Shown in pieces: positions 1-8,377 of a stretch of 64,000 nt of DNA. The stretch covers positions 69,120 to 133,119 of the forward strand of contig DEFJ01000025.1 of the NCBI GenBank assembly GCA_002350725.1. Reading direction: 5' to 3'. The notes under the pieces are model-generated. The model was not told the origin of the DNA and did no database searches. It was given only the letters and a program-made list of their open reading frames with translations. Position 1 is the first letter of the stretch, and each line of letters starts with the position of its first letter. Position numbers and translations under genes: made by a program. This DNA is from Cyanobacteria bacterium UBA2855. GTDB lineage: Bacteria; Cyanobacteriota; Vampirovibrionia; Gastranaerophilales; Gastranaerophilaceae.

Positions 1-156
1 AAGTTACGAGCAGGGCAAGCGTAAACCCGTTTAATGCAAAAATTTCAAGACAAGTCCCTTATTTGGCTATTTTAACTTAGTGTTTACACATAAATGAACA
101 TTTTAATAAATTTTTGTGTTATATTATCATTAGAGTAAATATTTGAGGTTGTGATT
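1..156. other. Left edge, non-coding; possible extended -10 for the VWA gene
   Basis: No gene can be supported here. A possible extended -10 element on the plus strand (TG at 117-118, TATATT at 120-125) lies about 30 nt before the VWA gene. No convincing -35 box sits at the usual spacing. A GAGG motif at 145-148 is placed 8 nt before the ATG at 157. Confidence 0.35.
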
Positions 157-1116
157 ATGAAAAAGATTTCTATATTAGCATTAGCAGTAGTTTTAACATC
201 TTATGCGGCACTTGCGGCATCATATAAGATAAATACATCAGGAGTAGTAAAAAACAACTCCGGCAAGGTTATAACAGCCCCAGCAAATGTTGTTAATCAA
301 AATTATTATAACAATTTCAATGCCTCAAGCTACGTAAATAGCAATCAGGTTAATGCAAATCAAGTAGAAATTATAGAAATCGTAATGGACTACTCCGGAA
401 GTATGTCAAATTGGATAGGAGTAGCAAAACGCAGCATGGCATCAATAGTCGCACAAATTCCAACCAGTACAAAATTAGGGTTTAGAGTATTCGGACACGA
501 TTTACATGGGAGCAACCCTATCGGTAGTACTGTTCAACAAGTTAAAAAGATTGTAAAAAAAGGCAATGGCAAATTCTCGGTAGTAACGGATGCCGGTACA
601 ATAGGAAAAACTACAGGAGTATGTGCTGCAACAAGTCAGGTAGCAGGAGTTCATCCTGCAAATGCCAGTGCGCTTTTATCAGGTATGAATTCGGTAGACA
701 TAGGCGGTGCAACGCCAATGGTTTACGCACTTGATAGAACGGTATACCAAGATTTTGCGGGAATGGATACAACTACACCTAAAAAAATAATTTTAATAAC
801 CGATGGCGGTGAAAATTGCGGAGGCGACCCTTGCGCATTTGCAAGAGAATTAATGTCAAAGCGTTCTGACATACACATTGACGTCGTACTTGTATCCTCA
901 AATTCAAGGCAGTTGACGTGTTTAACATCAACTACAGGCGGACATTTTTATAATATAAACAATTTATCTGATTTTTCAACTGTAATGAATCAATCAATAC
1001 AATCATTACCGCGCCAGCTTGACCCTAATAATCAATATCAATATCAGCAACAAACTCCGGGTCAGGAATTTGAATTTATCAAGATGGAAGACGATTTGTA
1101 CCAAAATCAGAATTAA
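157..1116 (+). CDS. Exported von Willebrand factor A domain protein
   Basis: This 319-residue protein starts with a signal peptide (residues 1-20, hydrophobic core followed by A-L-A before the cleavage point) and should act outside the cytoplasm. A VWA domain covers roughly residues 70-275. The MIDAS metal-binding motif D-Y-S-G-S is seen at 78-82, the threonine element in G-G-A-T-P-M, and the I-L-I-T-D-G-G-E-N strand. The C-terminus is rich in Gln and Asn. VWA domains of this kind bind ligands or partner proteins through a metal ion; the partner is unknown. The ATG at 157 is preferred over the GTG at 151 because GAGG (145-148) is only 2 nt from the GTG. It faces an operon that encodes another VWA protein, which may be functionally linked. 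Confidence 0.8.
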   Translation: MKKISILALAVVLTSYAALAASYKINTSGVVKNNSGKVITAPANVVNQNYYNNFNASSYVNSNQVNANQVEIIEIVMDYSGSMSNWIGVAKRSMASIVAQIPTSTKLGFRVFGHDLHGSNPIGSTVQQVKKIVKKGNGKFSVVTDAGTIGKTTGVCAATSQVAGVHPANASALLSGMNSVDIGGATPMVYALDRTVYQDFAGMDTTTPKKIILITDGGENCGGDPCAFARELMSKRSDIHIDVVLVSSNSRQLTCLTSTTGGHFYNINNLSDFSTVMNQSIQSLPRQLDPNNQYQYQQQTPGQEFEFIKMEDDLYQNQN

Positions 1117-1163
1117 GATTTCGGTTTTATTGATGAATGGGTTTAGTATACAAGTGAAATTTT

Positions 1164-1184
1164 CGCACCGTATGAATCGGTGCG
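1164..1184. repeat. Perfect hairpin between convergent genes
   Basis: CGCACCG at 1164-1170 and CGGTGCG at 1178-1184 form a perfect 7-bp stem with a 7-nt loop. An overlapping alternative pairs GTGCG (1180-1184) with CGCAC (1193-1197). There is no good T-tract on either side, so it is not a standard terminator. The CGCACC/GGTGCG core also occurs in the repeat element near 21.95 kb. Confidence 0.5.
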
Positions 1185-1201
1185 TGTATACGCGCACCTC
1201 A

Positions 1202-2482
1202 TTATTTTAAAGAAACCCCGATATTTCCGTTATAAAATCTTACTGAAAAGCTCATTGTTTCACCTTTATAACCTGATGGAGGGGCATTATATTTCGGAGT
1301 AGACATAATAGCACTATACACGGCATCATTCAAAGTAACATTACTTGATTGTTTTGAGAATGAACGGTTTGTTAATTGTCCGGCAGAAGAAACTTTGAAC
1401 GAAACAACACAATCTCCATCCCCTACAACATTTGCAAAATCAATTTTACGGCCTAAGGTATTTTGCAAACCGATTTTATAAGATGCTAACTCTTTTTGAA
1501 GAGCTTGAGTATCTATCTGAGCTTTTGGCCTCAGAGTTGAATTTTGAGCCGAGTTTTTAGCTGCCGCAGTTGCAGCAGCCGTATTTACGGTTTTTTGTGA
1601 ATTCGTTTTATTTGTTGTTGTCGATGCTTGTGGTTTGTTATTTGAAAATACAGACGAGTTAGAATAATTCGTTCCTGTATTATGAGTTTTTACTGATGAG
1701 GAAGTTGTACCACTCGCAATTGATTGAGTAGTTTTTGGAATATTTGGTTTTACCTGAGAAGAGGTTGTAGTTTTAGCAGTTTTATTAACAGTCGCGGTAT
1801 TAGGCTTTGCTTGCGCTGTAGGTTTGGCAGCCTGATTTGGTTGCGTAGTTGTATTTTTATTAAACAAATTAGTTATTATATTATTTTGTTTCGGTGGCTG
1901 CTGAGTTTTGGCAGGTGCAGGCTGAGATTTTGCAGTAACAGACTGTTGTGGTTTAGTTTGCGGTTGGACAACAGGAGCTATCGGTTGTTGAACAGGTGCC
2001 GGTTGAGGAACAGTTTGTACAGGCTTTGTTGTTTGCACATTTGCATTTTTCCCTGCATATTTTGCCGCAAGAGTTTTCTCATTATTTATAATACCGACAG
2101 TTGATGAATTCCACAAAGTATCAATTGATGGAATATTTTGGACAACTTGAGTTTCTTGTTTTTGAGTTTTTATATTTTGCTCAGCCGGCTTTTCCTCAGG
2201 GTTTCCGACGAAAAACAATACCACTATCGCTAATATTAAACAAATTCCAAATACAACAGTAGAAATAGGATCAAAAGATTGCTTCAATTTTACAAGCTCT
2301 GGATACTGCTCTTCAAAGGTTCTGCGCGAAAATTTTTCCTGATGTTGAACTTGCGGCTCTTGGACTTGTGTGTTTGTATTAATATGATTACTCCCTGCAA
2401 CCTCTTCAAAAATATCGTTGCCACAATCGCAATAATCAGGTTTTATATTATATTCTAATCCGCATTCTTTACATCTGAACAT
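1202..2482 (-). CDS. Zinc-ribbon/TM protein with TonB-like C-terminal domain
   Basis: This 426-residue protein has an unusual order of parts. A zinc ribbon with C4, C7, C18 and C20 comes first, then one membrane segment at about 73-93, then a long linker rich in Pro, Gln, Thr and Ala (about 95-320). It ends in a ~100-residue domain resembling the TonB/TolA C-terminus (V-V-S-F-K-V strand, a D-A-V-Y-S-A-I helix, then P-P-S-G). In TonB and TolA a cytoplasmic tail plus TM anchors an energised periplasmic arm. The zinc ribbon in the cytoplasmic position is not standard for those families. It is the last gene of a six-gene operon, 13 nt after its neighbour. TonB-type assignment is by pattern only; it may be a scaffold, not an energy transducer. 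Confidence 0.65.
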   Translation of the reverse strand: MFRCKECGLEYNIKPDYCDCGNDIFEEVAGSNHINTNTQVQEPQVQHQEKFSRRTFEEQYPELVKLKQSFDPISTVVFGICLILAIVVLFFVGNPEEKPAEQNIKTQKQETQVVQNIPSIDTLWNSSTVGIINNEKTLAAKYAGKNANVQTTKPVQTVPQPAPVQQPIAPVVQPQTKPQQSVTAKSQPAPAKTQQPPKQNNIITNLFNKNTTTQPNQAAKPTAQAKPNTATVNKTAKTTTSSQVKPNIPKTTQSIASGTTSSSVKTHNTGTNYSNSSVFSNNKPQASTTTNKTNSQKTVNTAAATAAAKNSAQNSTLRPKAQIDTQALQKELASYKIGLQNTLGRKIDFANVVGDGDCVVSFKVSSAGQLTNRSFSKQSSNVTLNDAVYSAIMSTPKYNAPPSGYKGETMSFSVRFYNGNIGVSLK

Positions 2483-2495
2483 TTATAAAATTTTC

Positions 2496-3491
2496 CTATT
2501 TCTTAACTTTTTCTATATCATTATAATCATGAGATGTACTGTATTTAGCACTTGTTGATATTCTCCAACTACCTGTAACAGTAGTTGTTACACGATTTGT
2601 ACCCGCAGGGAAATTCAATATTGAACGTCCCTGATAACTTCTTATAACCGGTGCTATATATTGAATAGCATAAGGAGTATAAGCAGGATTAGTTGAAGAA
2701 GTATTTACATTTGTAATTTTACCATACTTATCAACATTAAACGAAAATCTGAATATAGTACCATTTGGCACATTTGGAAGTCTGGATTTAGAATCTTTCA
2801 TAATCTGATTTTGTAAGTTTGATCTCCAAACATTCCAGGCAATTTCTTCCTCGTGTGCAGTCAGGACTTTATTTGGCTGAGGTGCTTGGGTTACAGGTCT
2901 TGTCGCAATAGTAGTATTTTGACGTGCAGGACTTGTCGTAGTTGACGGAGATACATATTTGGTAGAACTTCCAATAGGTGCAGACGGCGCTATTGTCGTA
3001 TGCTGAGAACCCCTATCCGCAATAGGAGCCTGAGAAGTTGTAACAGTTTTTGACTGAGTCACCCCATATTTGGCATAGGGTTGCGAAGTTGAAGTAGTTG
3101 GAATTACCTGCTGTTGAACAACTGTTTGCGTTGGAGATTTTGAGGTTTTAGTTTGACTAGCAGGTTTTGATTGAGTTTGAACAGTAGTTGTAACGGTTTG
3201 CGGGGCTGTTATAGCTCTTTCATCACTGTCTATAAAATGATTCATTTGCTGCTGGATTGCAGAAATTTGATTATCAATTTTCTCATTTGCAGTCATCTGA
3301 ACAACTTCCGTTTCAGGTGAATATTCCATGACAGGGATTTCGGTCTCCTCAACAATAACCGAAGTCTCCGGAACCAACTTATATCCGGAATCGTAAACCA
3401 AAACCGACTTATGCATTGTCGGTTTTGATATACATATTATAATTGTAGCTATAAATGCTGCTATCAGCAATAATTGAATTATTATTTTCAT
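2496..3491 (-). CDS. Single-TM protein with TonB-like C-terminal domain
   Basis: This 331-residue protein has an N-terminal membrane anchor (residues 5-22) followed at once by the sequence P-T-M-H-K, which also follows a TM in the first protein of the operon. A low-complexity Thr/Gln/Ser/Pro linker (about 80-210) leads to a C-terminal domain at about 218-315. There a W-R-S-N-L-Q helix and an F-R-F-S-F-N-V-D-K-Y-G-K-I strand-turn-strand resemble TonB/TolA C-terminal folds. It probably spans the periplasm from the inner membrane. It lies 4 nt downstream of the 8-TM gene and 13 nt upstream of the zinc-ribbon protein, so the two TonB-like arms are likely co-expressed. No ExbB/ExbD is recognisable nearby. 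Confidence 0.6.
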   Translation of the reverse strand: MKIIIQLLLIAAFIATIIICISKPTMHKSVLVYDSGYKLVPETSVIVEETEIPVMEYSPETEVVQMTANEKIDNQISAIQQQMNHFIDSDERAITAPQTVTTTVQTQSKPASQTKTSKSPTQTVVQQQVIPTTSTSQPYAKYGVTQSKTVTTSQAPIADRGSQHTTIAPSAPIGSSTKYVSPSTTTSPARQNTTIATRPVTQAPQPNKVLTAHEEEIAWNVWRSNLQNQIMKDSKSRLPNVPNGTIFRFSFNVDKYGKITNVNTSSTNPAYTPYAIQYIAPVIRSYQGRSILNFPAGTNRVTTTVTGSWRISTSAKYSTSHDYNDIEKVKK

Positions 3492-3495
3492 TATC

Positions 3496-5088
3496 TTATC
3501 TGTCTATTTTTGAAAGTAACTCTTCACACGCAAATTTTTCAAAGTTGGTATTGCTTAACCAGAAAGTTTCTGCAATCAACAAGGCTGTTGGTACAAGTGC
3601 AGCAACAGCACTTAAAAACATACCTTGTAAATCACCGCCGATTGTTTGCATAAAGTACGAAACATTCATTGTAAATTCAATAACAATAATACAAATACCG
3701 ATAATAAAGGCTCTGCGCATTTCTTTATCAAGCTTTCTTGAGCCTTCCAAACCGTAAACATCTACACCATGTTGTAAGTGGTTTGAATATCCGTCTTGCT
3801 TGATTACATTTGAGGCTTGGAGTTTTTTATTCAACGTAAATGCATTAGCGAATGAGAAAAACGCAAATACAATCAAGAATGTTGCCAACGTTAAGAATAC
3901 CGGACTTATTCTCAAACCTGAAATTCTCATCCACCCCGCAGCTTCAGGGAAACACATTGCCAAAGTGTTTGAAACACCATATGCCAAAACCGGAGCTGTC
4001 AAAATTCCCAAAATAGTTTCAAAGATTGAATGTAGTTGCAGACTGAATAATTTATCTCTTACACCTGAAATTTTTGTTTTGCTCATTGTATTGATAAATC
4101 TATCTATCCATTGACGATATTCTTTCATTACACTTTCAAAATCTTCTCTGTATTCATATTCATTCAATAATGCTCTTGTTTGGACATTAACACTTTGGAA
4201 ATATCCGCAAGCAAGTGCAATCGTTGCACAAGTACCTACAAAGAATAAAGAAATAAATACAGCGAAAAACGGCATTGAATCAGGTCCTAAGTAATATAGA
4301 ACATTAATCAAATATATAGCTATATAAAAGATTAATGCCAAAATTACCATAAATCTGTCAACTACGCCGGCAGACTCAATATTTTTTACATTTTTACTCT
4401 GTAAAGCAAGATATACGCCTCTTTTCATTACAAGACCTACACCAAAAACAATTGCCGCATATATAAAAATCAGTTTCAGATTTGTAGGCATTTGTATAAC
4501 ACTGCCTGCATCTTTAAGCGGCAATCCGGTCAAGTAATTTGCGATACCGAAAGCACAAACAAAAGAAGCCAAGAACAATGCAATATGCAAAATTACTCCA
4601 CCCTTAGAATTCATAGAAATTCTCTGCTTCAAATCGTTTATTACACCTGAAACTTGTTTTATAATACCTACACGAATTTCTTCTAAACCTGATCTTTGCT
4701 CCTCTAATTTAATTCTCATCGCAGCATTTGGATCATTGCCGTATATATTTTTCAAATCAGTTTCGGTCATAACCGCACTTGCACCAACCTGAGGGGGAGC
4801 ATCAAGCACCTTAATTGTAATAAATTCATCAGAACCATCCACCATAATCTTACAAATTTTTTCAATTTCTAAACTTGCAGGAATCGGCTGCCCTTTAAAT
4901 AAAAATTTCTGACAATTGAACTGATTAATCAATAAACATCTGTTATTCTTCGCATCATACTGCAAAGTCAACATAAACGGGAAGCCTGTATTTACTTGAA
5001 AATCATAACCGGGTTTGGAGCTTATGTTAATTAATTCCTTATCTCTAAAGGTTTTTTCGCTTGTTTTTGAACTGATTGTAAATGCCAT
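3496..5088 (-). CDS. Eight-TM protein with N-terminal beta-rich domain, function unknown
   Basis: I do not recognise a family for this 530-residue protein. Residues 1-100 look like a soluble beta-rich domain; the strand pattern and a K-G-Q-P-I turn are faintly FHA-like, but the FHA Arg and Ser signature is not evident. About eight hydrophobic segments follow, near 163-187, 203-222, 245-266, 272-296, 353-376, 394-415, 458-479 and 487-508. An amphipathic stretch around 300-345 lies in the middle. It is the only polytopic protein in the operon and could be the inner-membrane hub for the two TonB-like arms and the anchored VWA protein. That role is inference. The upstream gene ends 13 nt away. 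Confidence 0.6.
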   Translation of the reverse strand: MAFTISSKTSEKTFRDKELINISSKPGYDFQVNTGFPFMLTLQYDAKNNRCLLINQFNCQKFLFKGQPIPASLEIEKICKIMVDGSDEFITIKVLDAPPQVGASAVMTETDLKNIYGNDPNAAMRIKLEEQRSGLEEIRVGIIKQVSGVINDLKQRISMNSKGGVILHIALFLASFVCAFGIANYLTGLPLKDAGSVIQMPTNLKLIFIYAAIVFGVGLVMKRGVYLALQSKNVKNIESAGVVDRFMVILALIFYIAIYLINVLYYLGPDSMPFFAVFISLFFVGTCATIALACGYFQSVNVQTRALLNEYEYREDFESVMKEYRQWIDRFINTMSKTKISGVRDKLFSLQLHSIFETILGILTAPVLAYGVSNTLAMCFPEAAGWMRISGLRISPVFLTLATFLIVFAFFSFANAFTLNKKLQASNVIKQDGYSNHLQHGVDVYGLEGSRKLDKEMRRAFIIGICIIVIEFTMNVSYFMQTIGGDLQGMFLSAVAALVPTALLIAETFWLSNTNFEKFACEELLSKIDR

Positions 5089-5101
5089 TTCGTTCTCTCC
5101 T

Positions 5102-5767
5102 TTATCGTCCTATTGCTTTTAAAAATCTTCTGTCTGACTTGTCAATCATAGCCGCATTGGCTGTAACAAGTCGTGTTTCACCTAATACCGGTGCCAATTT
5201 AGTTTTTACTATATCCAATTTTTGCGGCGGAGCATAAACAAACATCATTGCCAATTCCGGTGCATATTTTTGGATATTCTTAATGTTTTGCGGTAAAGTT
5301 TCCCAATTCAGTTGCTTAGAAAGTATTCCCTCATTTGCCAAATCACCAATCACAACAACAGATGGGCGATAACCTTCTTTCTTCATTGTCAAACAATACC
5401 CTAATGCTTTTTTTATACCTTCTCCATACGAAGTATAATTATCCTTTTTATTTGATGTAAAAGATTCTACAGCCTTTGTAATACCCTGAACGTCAGCAGG
5501 CGTTCCCTCATAAATTAAGTATGAGCTCTTGGAAACCTTTATAATTTTCACTGCATCCTCAGGATCTAAAATCGCACATAAAGATTTTACATACTTTAAT
5601 TCGGCAGGCAAATTCTTCTGATTACTCAAAGAAGAATCTATCACAAATACAATTGCTGCCTTATGAAAATCATCAATTTTAATATTTTTAGCAACTACAA
5701 AAAGGGACTTGACAATAATTGCCATAGTCAATATTATAAATCCGATTGTAATTAGCTTTTTATTCAT
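5102..5767 (-). CDS. Membrane-anchored VWA-like protein
   Basis: This 221-residue protein has a single N-terminal TM (about 6-27) and then a VWA-type domain. The MIDAS D-S-S-L-S is at residues 44-48 after a hydrophobic beta strand, T-S-Y-G-E-G-I supplies the threonine element, and V-V-V-I-G-D-L-A-N-E-G the third metal loop. The topology predicts an extracytoplasmic domain tethered to the inner membrane. Small anchored VWA proteins such as the BatA/BatB type often pair with other envelope complexes. Here it sits between the TrbI-like gene (14-nt gap) and the 8-TM gene (13-nt gap), so it is probably a component of the same complex. Confidence 0.65.
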   Translation of the reverse strand: MNKKLITIGFIILTMAIIVKSLFVVAKNIKIDDFHKAAIVFVIDSSLSNQKNLPAELKYVKSLCAILDPEDAVKIIKVSKSSYLIYEGTPADVQGITKAVESFTSNKKDNYTSYGEGIKKALGYCLTMKKEGYRPSVVVIGDLANEGILSKQLNWETLPQNIKNIQKYAPELAMMFVYAPPQKLDIVKTKLAPVLGETRLVTANAAMIDKSDRRFLKAIGR

Positions 5768-5780
5768 TTATCATTCCCGT

Positions 5781-6860
5781 TTAATACATAACAGTAACCC
5801 TTAATGGTTTTGTCAAGGTTAAATCCATTTCGGTAAATGACGGGATTTCCGCATCTACACCACGCTCAACAGTTGAGCCGATAACAGCCCCTCCTGCACC
5901 TACACCTGCACCAATTGCAGCCGCAGTACCAATATCTTTACCTGCAAGTGCTGCATACAAAAGCCCTGTCAAAGCACCTACAACAGCACCTACGGCAGCA
6001 TTTGTTGCTACTGACTTTAATTTACCGTCATTTGTTACAGAAAAATCTATTTTTTCTGTCGATATTTTATATGATTTATTGTCAGGTGTTACCAATTGGG
6101 TGAAATCAATGGCAACTTTACCGTTTCTTGAACCATAAGAAGCATGAACAGCCTTTGTCAATGTACCATAAATCAAACTACCCTGAGGGAACACTACAGC
6201 ACCATTATATGTAATATCTTTCATCAACACCGCTATAACCTGATCTCCTTTATTCGCAGAAGCTGTATTTATAGCGCTTTGCAAATATACGTGCAAAGTA
6301 GTACCGCTTGCTAATTGAGCAACAGCTCCACGCAATGTTGTATCCTGTGGTTGCTGTGTATAGGTTTGATTGTTAGTATTAGTATTAGAATAATTATAAT
6401 TGCCGTAATTATTCTGATAATATACGGTTTGCTGAGGTTTAGGTTCTTCAAAAGTATAACGATTTGTCGTATTTCCTGACATTATATCTTGAGCTAATCT
6501 ATCGTATACACTCAATACATTAGGGCTTTCAGACAATTCATAATCCACACCTTCTCTTCTTACCAATTTTAGAATATTTTTATTTATTTTTTTGTTGTTA
6601 TTTGCCTGATAGTAATAAAACACATTATTACCTGTTTGTTGAAGGATTACGACTGCATAATCCGTTGAATCATATCTGGAAACACCGTAATAAGGATTAC
6701 TTTTTCTTAAAACAAAATCATAAGAGCTATAACTCTCTGACACAGCATATTGAACTCTATCTACTGTAGTATTTTTCAAATAGTACATTTCACTAAATGC
6801 AAAACACGCATTAAATGACGCATATAAAACAGCTATAATAAGTGCTAATAATTTTCTCAT
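5781..6860 (-). CDS. Exported TrbI/VirB10-like protein with glycine zipper
   Basis: This 359-residue protein has a signal peptide (1-21, ending C-F-A). A Gln/Asn/Tyr-rich middle section follows. A domain around 185-290 resembles the TrbI/VirB10-type beta barrel core (G-T-T-L-H-V-Y-L, K-G-D-Q-V-I-A-V-L, then F-P-Q-G-S-L-I-Y-G). Residues of about 285-328 form a Gly/Ala-rich zipper likely to insert into or line a membrane. The same core occurs in the protein at 16499-17107. Its ATG overlaps the stop of the upstream gene by 4 nt (ATGA), a sign of translational coupling. It may form an outer-membrane or periplasmic ring, but no other secretion-system genes are present, so conjugation is not implied. 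Confidence 0.6.
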   Translation of the reverse strand: MRKLLALIIAVLYASFNACFAFSEMYYLKNTTVDRVQYAVSESYSSYDFVLRKSNPYYGVSRYDSTDYAVVILQQTGNNVFYYYQANNNKKINKNILKLVRREGVDYELSESPNVLSVYDRLAQDIMSGNTTNRYTFEEPKPQQTVYYQNNYGNYNYSNTNTNNQTYTQQPQDTTLRGAVAQLASGTTLHVYLQSAINTASANKGDQVIAVLMKDITYNGAVVFPQGSLIYGTLTKAVHASYGSRNGKVAIDFTQLVTPDNKSYKISTEKIDFSVTNDGKLKSVATNAAVGAVVGALTGLLYAALAGKDIGTAAAIGAGVGAGGAVIGSTVERGVDAEIPSFTEMDLTLTKPLRVTVMY

Positions 6861-7147
6861 TGCTGACTAACCCCTCGAGTTGCTCTTTGTTGTCTTTGAA
6901 TTATTGTTTGAGTAGTTTTTTTGGTAGTAGATAAAGAACCATCGTCATTTATTTTTATCAGATACTCAACTACGTTTATTGCGAACTGTTTGTGCATAGT
7001 TGGCATTGTAAACAACACACATCCTGTTGCAACTATCATCCAAAATACCAAAAACATCACTGCTGCTTTCATTTTTATATTTTTAAACGAATAAAAACCT
7101 GCAATAACTAACAATGATACTATAAGAGTTACTAAAGCTGTTACCAT
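6857..7147 (-). CDS. Small two-TM protein, first gene of envelope operon
   Basis: This 96-residue protein has two hydrophobic segments (about 2-20 and 28-48). The P-T-M-H-K sequence comes right after the second, and a polar tail rich in Thr, Gln and Arg follows. P-T-M-H-K recurs in the same place relative to a TM in the TonB-like protein at 2496-3491, hinting at a common partner or a duplicated anchor. I know no family for it. It starts the operon behind a clear promoter at 7174-7201 and an AAGGA-type ribosome site, and its TGA stop overlaps the next start codon. Confidence 0.6.
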   Translation of the reverse strand: MVTALVTLIVSLLVIAGFYSFKNIKMKAAVMFLVFWMIVATGCVLFTMPTMHKQFAINVVEYLIKINDDGSLSTTKKTTQTIIQRQQRATRGVSQQ

Positions 7148-7173
7148 ATAATCTTTTTCCTTTTCCTGTCATA

Positions 7174-7201
7174 ATTATACCTTAACTTACAGAAAAAGCA
7201 A
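7174..7201 (-). promoter_or_regulatory. Promoter of the six-gene envelope operon
   Basis: Read on the minus strand: -35 TTGCTT (7201-7196), 16-nt spacer, -10 TATAAT (7179-7174). Transcription would start near 7167, about 20 nt before the first ATG at 7147. Confidence 0.6.
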
Positions 7202-7228
7202 ACATTAGTTACAAACATAAAACAAATA

Positions 7229-8230
7229 TTAATTGTAATTAAATATCTTTACATCACAATGAGAATCACTTCTCTCTGCTTTAATTTGGGCGGAAGTTTT
7301 TCCATCCCCGCACAAAACTCTGTCAAATGTTGGCGAAGTTTTATAATAAGCATCAAGAATTGCTGAACTTGTCGGTGTATTTGTAAGTTTGAATCTGTTT
7401 CCTGCAGGAAGACTATTTTCTAAATCATATGTATGCGGCAACCCCATGGTAACAATTTTATCATTTCCCTTACCATACGCACTGACGACAGCTTCATAAT
7501 AAGTCATAGCGTCAGAAGGTCTATCGCCATCCGCTGTCACCTCATCATCATCCTCTGATACCGGATACATAACATGCGCAGATAAATATCTTTGGTCAAC
7601 CTTAGGATAACCTAATGGTAAAACCGTAAATTTATCTGTTACAGCAAAAGCAACAATATCAGGAAGTCGATTATCTTTTACACTATTTTCACGGTATTCA
7701 ATAACATTTGGACCTCTATTTCCGTTCAAATCAACATATACAAGATAATATTTAATTGTATCCGTTATATGCGGAGTAACAGATGTGTCGATTGTTTGCG
7801 TATATGAAAAAGGGACATTACCATTTGCACCAATCCACAATTTAGCTCCATTTGAAAGCAAAATTTTCGGATTGTTTCCACCTTCTCTGAAATTTGCAGT
7901 GTTTGGAGAATTACCTAAATACGCATCCCGACCGCCCGTTTTATTACAAGCATTATTTGCGGCAACATTTTGAGCGTTATTTGAAGTATTAAGGTATTCT
8001 AAAAGTGCATTACAAAAAGTTCTTGCATTATCCGGAAACGCTTTTGCATCGGTAGTTGTAACCATGTGATTATATATAGCAACAGATAATGCATTATATG
8101 TCTTTATATATGAATATTTGTAAGCTTTTTCCCAAGGCTTAACGGTAATTACGCCCAAGGAACCGATTATACCGATTATAACAAACACCAAAAGCATTTC
8201 TGCAAGCGTAAATGCATTTATCTTTTTCAT
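7229..8230 (-). CDS. Type IV pilin-like / pseudopilin protein
   Basis: This 333-residue protein has a class III prepilin signal. A short basic leader M-K-K-I-N-A is cut before F7, the conserved Glu is at position 5 of the mature protein (E11), and a hydrophobic helix runs to about residue 30. The remainder is an unknown globular domain with three cysteines in the last 30 residues. Such proteins are methylated and assembled into pili or pseudopili by machinery not seen in this window. It has its own promoter and an AAGGGGGG ribosome site before ATG 8230. It is transcribed away from the next pilin-like gene, with back-to-back promoters between them. Confidence 0.8.
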   Translation of the reverse strand: MKKINAFTLAEMLLVFVIIGIIGSLGVITVKPWEKAYKYSYIKTYNALSVAIYNHMVTTTDAKAFPDNARTFCNALLEYLNTSNNAQNVAANNACNKTGGRDAYLGNSPNTANFREGGNNPKILLSNGAKLWIGANGNVPFSYTQTIDTSVTPHITDTIKYYLVYVDLNGNRGPNVIEYRENSVKDNRLPDIVAFAVTDKFTVLPLGYPKVDQRYLSAHVMYPVSEDDDEVTADGDRPSDAMTYYEAVVSAYGKGNDKIVTMGLPHTYDLENSLPAGNRFKLTNTPTSSAILDAYYKTSPTFDRVLCGDGKTSAQIKAERSDSHCDVKIFNYN

Positions 8231-8259
8231 TGAACCCCCCTTAAACTTTTGCTATATAT

Positions 8260-8288
8260 ATTATAACCTTTATTAAGCGAAAAGTCAA
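8260..8288 (-). promoter_or_regulatory. Promoter of the 7229-8230 pilin-like gene
   Basis: On the minus strand: -35 TTGACT (8288-8283), 17-nt spacer, -10 TATAAT (8265-8260). This is very close to the housekeeping sigma consensus. Confidence 0.7.
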
Positions 8289-8305
8289 TATTCATAAGGG
8301 ATATA

Positions 8306-8334
8306 TTGCATTTTGTACACTTATATGTTAAAAT
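8306..8334 (+). promoter_or_regulatory. Promoter of the 8378-9001 pilin-like gene
   Basis: -35 TTGCAT (8306-8311), 17-nt spacer, -10 TAAAAT (8329-8334). It is divergent from the promoter at 8260-8288, with the two -35 boxes about 17 nt apart. Confidence 0.6.
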
Positions 8335-8377
8335 AGATATATAAGTTATAGTATTTATTTAAGAATAGAGGAATTAT

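Noticed and set aside
5781..6860. Type IV secretion or conjugation locus
   Set aside because: Only a TrbI-like fold is present; no ATPase, relaxase or coupling protein is nearby.
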